Shown in pieces: positions 60,639 through 64,000 of a DNA stretch of 64,000 nucleotides. A program made the translations under genes and the position numbers. Numbering within the stretch: the first letter of the stretch is position 1; the number at the start of each line of letters is the position of its first letter. The notes below the pieces were generated by a model that worked only from the letters and a program-made list of their open reading frames with translations, was not told the origin of the DNA and did not search any database. Source of the DNA: Haloglomus litoreum (GTDB taxonomy: Archaea; Halobacteriota; Halobacteria; Halobacteriales; Haloarculaceae); NCBI RefSeq assembly GCF_029338515.1, contig NZ_CP119988.1, forward strand, positions 2,294,001 to 2,358,000, given 5' to 3'.

Positions 60639-60716
60639 ACCGGCCCTGCCGCCGTACCGTGACCGAGCCGGAGCGGGTCGTGTGCGACCTCGAAACCGAG
60701 CGACGGGTCACGGGCG

Positions 60717-61589
60717 ATGGGACTACGTGGGTCGCCCGTCTGCACCTCCGATGTGGCTGCACCGCCGACAGACCTCCGTGGGACCGTCCGGTTCTACCTG
60801 CTGGACCACGAGACCATCCTGGGCAAGGCCATCGACATCGCGCTCCTGGCGCTGAATCTGGTGTTCGTCGCCGTCCTGGTGGCGGAGACCTACCCGCTCG
60901 CGGACGACACCGCCGGCCTGCTCCGGAGGGCGGAGGTGGTCACCGCGCTGGTGTTCCTCGTCGAGTACGTTCTCCGGCTGTACGGCGCCGAGTCGCGGGT
61001 GGCGGAGGCGACGAACCCGTACACGGTGGCCGACCTGCTCGCCATCCTGCCGACGCTGGCCGTGCTGGTCGTGCCGGGCGTCGGCCTGAAACTCGCCGCC
61101 GAGGTCGGGTTCCTCCGGGCGCTCAGGGTGGTCCGGGTCCTCCGGTTCTACCGCTTCACCCGCGACGCCGAGTTCTTCTTCGGGACGGTCTCGGACAACA
61201 CGCTGCGGGCGCTGAAGCTGCTGCTGACGGTACTGGTGGTCTTCTTCGTCTCGGCGGGCCTGTTCTACAGCGTCGAACACGCTGTCAACCCGGACGTGGA
61301 CACCTTCGGCGACGCGTTCTACTACACCGTCGTCACGCTGTCGACGGTCGGCTTCGGGGACATCCTGCCGCGGACCGCTGCGGGCCGCTGGGTGACCGTC
61401 GCGTCGATCCTGGGCGCGGTCATCCTCATCCCGTGGCAGGGGAGTCGCATCGTCCGCGAGTGGGCCCGCCGCGACCGCGTGGACGTGACCTGTCCGGACT
61501 GCGGGTTGGCGGCCCACGACCGCGACGCCTCCCACTGCAAGGCCTGCGGCGCCGTCATCTACCAGGAGTACGAGGGGACGGACCGGTAG
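60717..61589 (+). CDS. Voltage-gated potassium channel with C-terminal zinc ribbon
   Basis: 290 residues. Six spans are readable: S1 DIALLALNLVFVAVLVAETY, S2 VVTALVFLVEYVLRLYGAES, S3 PYTVADLLAILPTLAVLV, an Arg-bearing S4 (LRALRVVRVLRFYRFTRDAE), S5 LKLLLTVLVVFFVSAGLFYS, pore TLSTVGFGDI and S6 VASILGAVILIPWQGSRIV. Instead of an RCK domain the tail is a zinc ribbon, CPDCGLAAHDRDASHCKACG. The zinc finger could sense metal or redox state. The ATG at 60717 is the first in frame before S1; no ribosome-binding site is obvious. Confidence 0.88.
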   Translation: MGLRGSPVCTSDVAAPPTDLRGTVRFYLLDHETILGKAIDIALLALNLVFVAVLVAETYPLADDTAGLLRRAEVVTALVFLVEYVLRLYGAESRVAEATNPYTVADLLAILPTLAVLVVPGVGLKLAAEVGFLRALRVVRVLRFYRFTRDAEFFFGTVSDNTLRALKLLLTVLVVFFVSAGLFYSVEHAVNPDVDTFGDAFYYTVVTLSTVGFGDILPRTAAGRWVTVASILGAVILIPWQGSRIVREWARRDRVDVTCPDCGLAAHDRDASHCKACGAVIYQEYEGTDR

Positions 61590-61610
61590 CCCGGGGACGC
61601 GGCCCCCGCC

Positions 61611-62768
61611 TCAGCCGGCGGCGGACGCCAGCCAGTCCATGAGCCCCCCGACGAGGTCGGGGTCGTACGTCCAGCAGCCGTAGAATCGACCGGGGGTCCG
61701 CTCCTCTGCGACCAGAGCGCATCGCTGTGCCCGCACGGGGCCGCCGTCGAACGCGAGGAACCAGAACCGGCCCACCCCGGGCAGGTCGCCGTGGTACGTG
61801 ACCCGCGACACCTCGGGCGGCGCCCAGTCCTCGCGACCGTAGAGGTGGATGTCGAGGTCGGTCTCCGTCGCCAGGTGTCGATAGAGCGGCCACTGGTGTC
61901 GGAGCTTCGAGAACTCCTGGAAGCCGACGTGGAGGCTCCCAGCCCCCACGCGCTGGGCGCGGTCCTCGATCTCTCGGGAGGCGGTGAGGAGCTGTCGCCG
62001 TTCGAGCGACGCGAACAGGGTATCCTCGAGCAGCCCCAGGAGCGCTCGCTCGGCCCCAGGGAGCGTGGGGTCCACGGTGGGGTCCGGGACCGCGGGGTCG
62101 GCCAGCCGGTCGAGCGTGTCGAGGGCGGCCGACCCCACGAACCCCGCTCGGTCGTGGACCAGCAGGAACTCCGCCGGCCCGCCCGGTGGGATCACCTCGT
62201 GTTCGACGGTGGTGTTCCGGTCCGAGAGCTGGGTGACGATGCCCGACGGCGGCTCGGGGGCGTAGACCGTCACCGTCCGGTGGCGGTCCTCGACCGCCGC
62301 GAGGAACCCCTCCAGGTCCAGCTCATCCGGGAACTCGAGCCGGTTTGAGCGGGCGAACGCCTCCGGGGCCGGCGGGCCAGGTGGCGCCGCCTCGGCGGTG
62401 TTCTCGGCCTCGTGGCGGTACAGCCACTCGATGAGCTGTCGCGTCGGCGCCGACAGCGACGCGAGGGCGACGGCGCCGGTGTCCGGGTCGTACTCGACGA
62501 GTCCGGCATCCGCCAGCGCCGGGAGGTGGCGGTGGTGGAGTTCACTCCGGACCCGCTCGCGGTCGTCCCCGGTAGCCATCCCGCCGGCGTTCGCTGCGCG
62601 CCAGCCGACGACGACATCGGCCACGACATCGAGCGGCAGGCGCCGGCCGTCGAGGGCGTAGACCGTGAACCGGCAAACGGGGTTCCGGAGCGCCCGGAGC
62701 GTCCCGGGAGCGACCTCCATCTCTCCCGGACCGGTCGTCTCGCATTCGTCGTCCGGTTCGTTCATCAA
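61611..62768 (-). CDS. DUF7344-type HTH fused to DICT sensory domain
   Basis: 385 residues. Residues about 20-120 form a winged helix of the DUF7344 kind (LRNPVCRFTVYALDGRRLPL, RERVRSELHHRHLPALADAG, EYDPDTGAVALASL). After a Pro/Ala linker the second half (about 160-385) is the DICT domain found in haloarchaeal and cyanobacterial light or stress sensors, with FLAAVEDRHRTVTVYAPEPP, EFLLVHDRAGFVGSAALD and GAGSLHVGFQEFSKLRHQWP. Probably a one-component regulator; the signal is unknown. TATA-like AAGTACTAAC (minus strand, 62787-62796) is about 23-27 bp before the ATG. Confidence 0.87.
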   Translation of the reverse strand: MMNEPDDECETTGPGEMEVAPGTLRALRNPVCRFTVYALDGRRLPLDVVADVVVGWRAANAGGMATGDDRERVRSELHHRHLPALADAGLVEYDPDTGAVALASLSAPTRQLIEWLYRHEAENTAEAAPPGPPAPEAFARSNRLEFPDELDLEGFLAAVEDRHRTVTVYAPEPPSGIVTQLSDRNTTVEHEVIPPGGPAEFLLVHDRAGFVGSAALDTLDRLADPAVPDPTVDPTLPGAERALLGLLEDTLFASLERRQLLTASREIEDRAQRVGAGSLHVGFQEFSKLRHQWPLYRHLATETDLDIHLYGREDWAPPEVSRVTYHGDLPGVGRFWFLAFDGGPVRAQRCALVAEERTPGRFYGCWTYDPDLVGGLMDWLASAAG

Positions 62769-62953
62769 TCTAGCTTCGACTGTGGGGAGTTAGTACTTCG
62801 CGCCGATTCCCGGCAGGTGAGCGACGGGTGCACGACAGGTTCCAACAGCCAGGATTCCGGGGTAGACAGCCTCGACTGTCGGGTGCGTCGAGTGTGACCG
62901 GAGGTCCGGCAGGGCGGCGGCGCCCGGTCGGCCCAGTGAGGAAAGGGGGCTGG

Positions 62954-63238
62954 TTACTCGATGTGGCCTTCGCGGCGGAGCTGCTCGGCGTCCTGCTCGT
63001 CGTAGCGCCACTCCACGTTGGCCTTCTCGTCCTGCCAGTCCCACGGCTCGACGAGGACGACGTCGCCCTCGTTGATCCAGACCCGGTACTTCATGCGGCC
63101 GGGGATGCGGCCCATCCGGCTCTTTCCGTCCTGGCACTGCAGCCGGACGTGGTTGCCACCGTTGTGCTCGGTGACGACCGCGAACATCTCGTCGTCGTTG
63201 GGCATCCGGAGGTTCCGGCGCCCGCTCTCCTCGCTCAT
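62954..63238 (-). CDS. Translation initiation factor aIF-1A
   Basis: 94 residues, an OB fold. [60 protein letters not shown] and [20 protein letters not shown] are the canonical eIF-1A blocks. It binds the 30S A-site and helps start selection. It is acidic at its C-terminus, as in other haloarchaeal versions. TATA-like CCTTATACGG (minus strand, 63258-63268) is about 27 bp before the ATG, so it is leaderless. Confidence 0.97.
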   Translation of the reverse strand: MSEESGRRNLRMPNDDEMFAVVTEHNGGNHVRLQCQDGKSRMGRIPGRMKYRVWINEGDVVLVEPWDWQDEKANVEWRYDEQDAEQLRREGHIE

Positions 63239-63450
63239 ACAGATGGTAGGCCGCGTGGCCGTATAAGGCTCCTGATACGCGCGGTACCACGGGCCATACC
63301 GGCCACCCCCGGGGGAGGAGGCGAACCATCGGCTGGTGGCGATTGGAATCCGGGGTCAACAGGTGGCAGGGGGAGTTCCTCACGACCACGTCCTACCGAT
63401 GCGTGGATGGCCCACCAACATTTATGACAGTCCCCCTGTTAATGACGCAC

Positions 63451-63615
63451 ATGAGTTACAAACAGCGACCAACCGGCGGGGAGGATGGGGCCCCGACGAC
63501 GGTCGTGGGTGTCCTGCATCGTCTCGCAGAGCGGTTCCGTACGCACGTCGCGGAGTGGCCGTCCCGGTTCGTCCGGATGCAGGAGGACGCGCTCGGCGGC
63601 CTCGACCGCCGGTAG
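63451..63615 (+). CDS. Small protein of unknown function (54 aa)
   Basis: 54 residues: MSYKQRPTGGEDGAPTTVVG, then VLHRLAERFRTHVAEWPSRF and VRMQEDALGGLDRR, mostly one long amphipathic helix. No family is recognised. A TATA-like CATTTATGAC (63418-63427) lies 27-33 bp before the ATG, which favours expression; earlier ATGs at 63424 and 63442 would overlap that promoter. Confidence 0.5.
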   Translation: MSYKQRPTGGEDGAPTTVVGVLHRLAERFRTHVAEWPSRFVRMQEDALGGLDRR

Positions 63616-63616
63616 C

Positions 63617-64000
63617 TCACTCCTCGGCCAGCTTCACCGTCAGCACCGGCGCCGGCGACTTCCTGACGATCTCCTCGGTGACGCTCCCGATGAGGTAGTG
63701 GTCCAGCCCCGTGCGGCCGTGGGTGGCGAGGACGACCACGTCGACGGCGTGCTCGTCGACGTAGTCGAGGATACCGCTCGTCGGCGTCCCTTCCTGGACC
63801 ACACGGTCGATATCGAGCCCGTCGTCCAGCCCCGCGACCGCCTCGTCGATGGCCTCGTTGGCCCGTTCACGCTCGCGCTCGGTCCAGGCCTCCGGCGCGA
63901 GCCCGCTGGACGGGCTCTCGAAGCGGTTGCGCGTGTCGATCACCGACAGGACGTGGACCGTCGCGTCGTACGTCGTCGCGAGTTCGTTCGCGTGCGTGAC
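63617..64000 (-). CDS. Universal stress protein (UspA family), 5' end beyond window
   Basis: The visible 128 codons begin inside the domain (VTHANELATTYDATVHVLSV), so the start lies right of the window. The remaining parts fit the family: WTERERERANEAIDEAVAG, VQEGTPTSGILDYVDEHAVD, VVVLATHGRTGLDHYLIGSV with a full GRTGLDHYLIGS-type nucleotide loop, and EEIVRKSPAPVLTVKLAEE at the end. Of the Usp proteins here it has the best-preserved ATP motif. Confidence 0.93.
   Translation of the reverse strand, partial: VTHANELATTYDATVHVLSVIDTRNRFESPSSGLAPEAWTERERERANEAIDEAVAGLDDGLDIDRVVQEGTPTSGILDYVDEHAVDVVVLATHGRTGLDHYLIGSVTEEIVRKSPAPVLTVKLAEE

Larger units (their letters stand above)
60398..60716. other. 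Regulatory intergenic region with AT-rich island
   Basis: Holds the promoter of gabD at its left edge, an AT-rich island at about 60535-60585 with the inverted repeat CCATAA-N5-TTATGG (60539-60555), a TATA-like GTTTATG at 60579-60585 and the perfect palindrome at 60625-60638. No gene is convincing. Confidence 0.5.

Noticed and set aside
60659-61642. GTG-started overlapping frame over the voltage-gated channel
   Set aside because: The first 40 residues look mildly protein-like but the rest is a Gly/Arg-rich shadow of the channel gene.
1-64000. CRISPR arrays, rRNA, tRNA, transposases, integrases, replication origin
   Set aside because: Reading both strands, I found no spaced direct repeats, tRNA-like cloverleaf, rRNA block, transposase or Orc1/Cdc6 gene.

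Overview
The window is chromosomal DNA of a haloarchaeon. It is very GC-rich, the predicted proteins are strongly acidic, and many genes have a TATA-like element about 25-33 bp before the start codon (leaderless or nearly leaderless mRNAs). Recognisable archaeal or haloarchaeal families include the RPA/RPAP/phosphoesterase operon, eIF-1A, deoxyhypusine synthase, MptE-type pterin kinase, a salactin-like actin homologue, a Bat-type PAS/GAF/HTH_10 regulator, HalOD1, DUF1616, DUF7511 and a set of DUF7344-type regulators. I see no rRNA, tRNA, CRISPR array, transposase or phage gene. Species cannot be assigned from the sequence alone.

Layout: 1-1.26 kb, a CoA-transferase III cut by the window edge. 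1.6-6.0 kb, an island of five DUF7344-type winged-helix proteins, four with C-terminal membrane hairpins, plus a bare winged-helix regulator; two perfect inverted repeats lie between the divergent pair. 6.1-11.2 kb, a polysaccharide deacetylase and a four-gene operon (acetyltransferase, aminotransferase, Gfo/Idh dehydrogenase, UDP-sugar dehydrogenase) whose content equals the WbpA/B/E/D route to UDP-GlcNAc(3NAc)A. 11.7-24.3 kb, membrane proteins, universal stress proteins, a PRTase-like protein, HalOD1, an HFX_2341-type regulator with a CARF-like motif, and a pentapeptide-repeat membrane protein. 24.5-28.2 kb, the RPA single-stranded-DNA-binding operon. 28.3-34.9 kb, MscS, zinc-ribbon membrane proteins, enoyl-CoA hydratase, MFS and Usp proteins; this segment is bracketed by an inverted two-block repeat.

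35.0-51.5 kb holds a Tat-exported beta-propeller protein, aspartate-semialdehyde dehydrogenase, methyltransferase, an MBL/MFS pair, MptE and dihydropteroate synthase (pterin pathway), a K+ channel with two RCK modules, deoxyhypusine synthase, another MFS, a flavoreductase, and a salactin-like protein behind a stand-alone FlaD/E-domain protein. 51.7-64.0 kb holds cold-shock protein, a double DUF7344 protein, the Bat-type sensor-regulator, a methyltransferase, a CapA-like lipoprotein, a translationally coupled aldehyde dehydrogenase/TPP decarboxylase pair resembling the cyanobacterial 2-oxoglutarate decarboxylase-SSADH bypass, a voltage-gated channel with a zinc ribbon and a palindromic leader, a DICT-domain regulator, eIF-1A, and a Usp cut by the right edge.

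The strongest candidates for new biology are the membrane-anchored DUF7344 island with promoter-embedded inverted repeats, the coupled TPP enzyme/SSADH pair, the FlaD/E-salactin pair, the diacetamido-sugar operon and the inverted two-block repeat. All functions are inferred from recognisable motifs; no database search was run.
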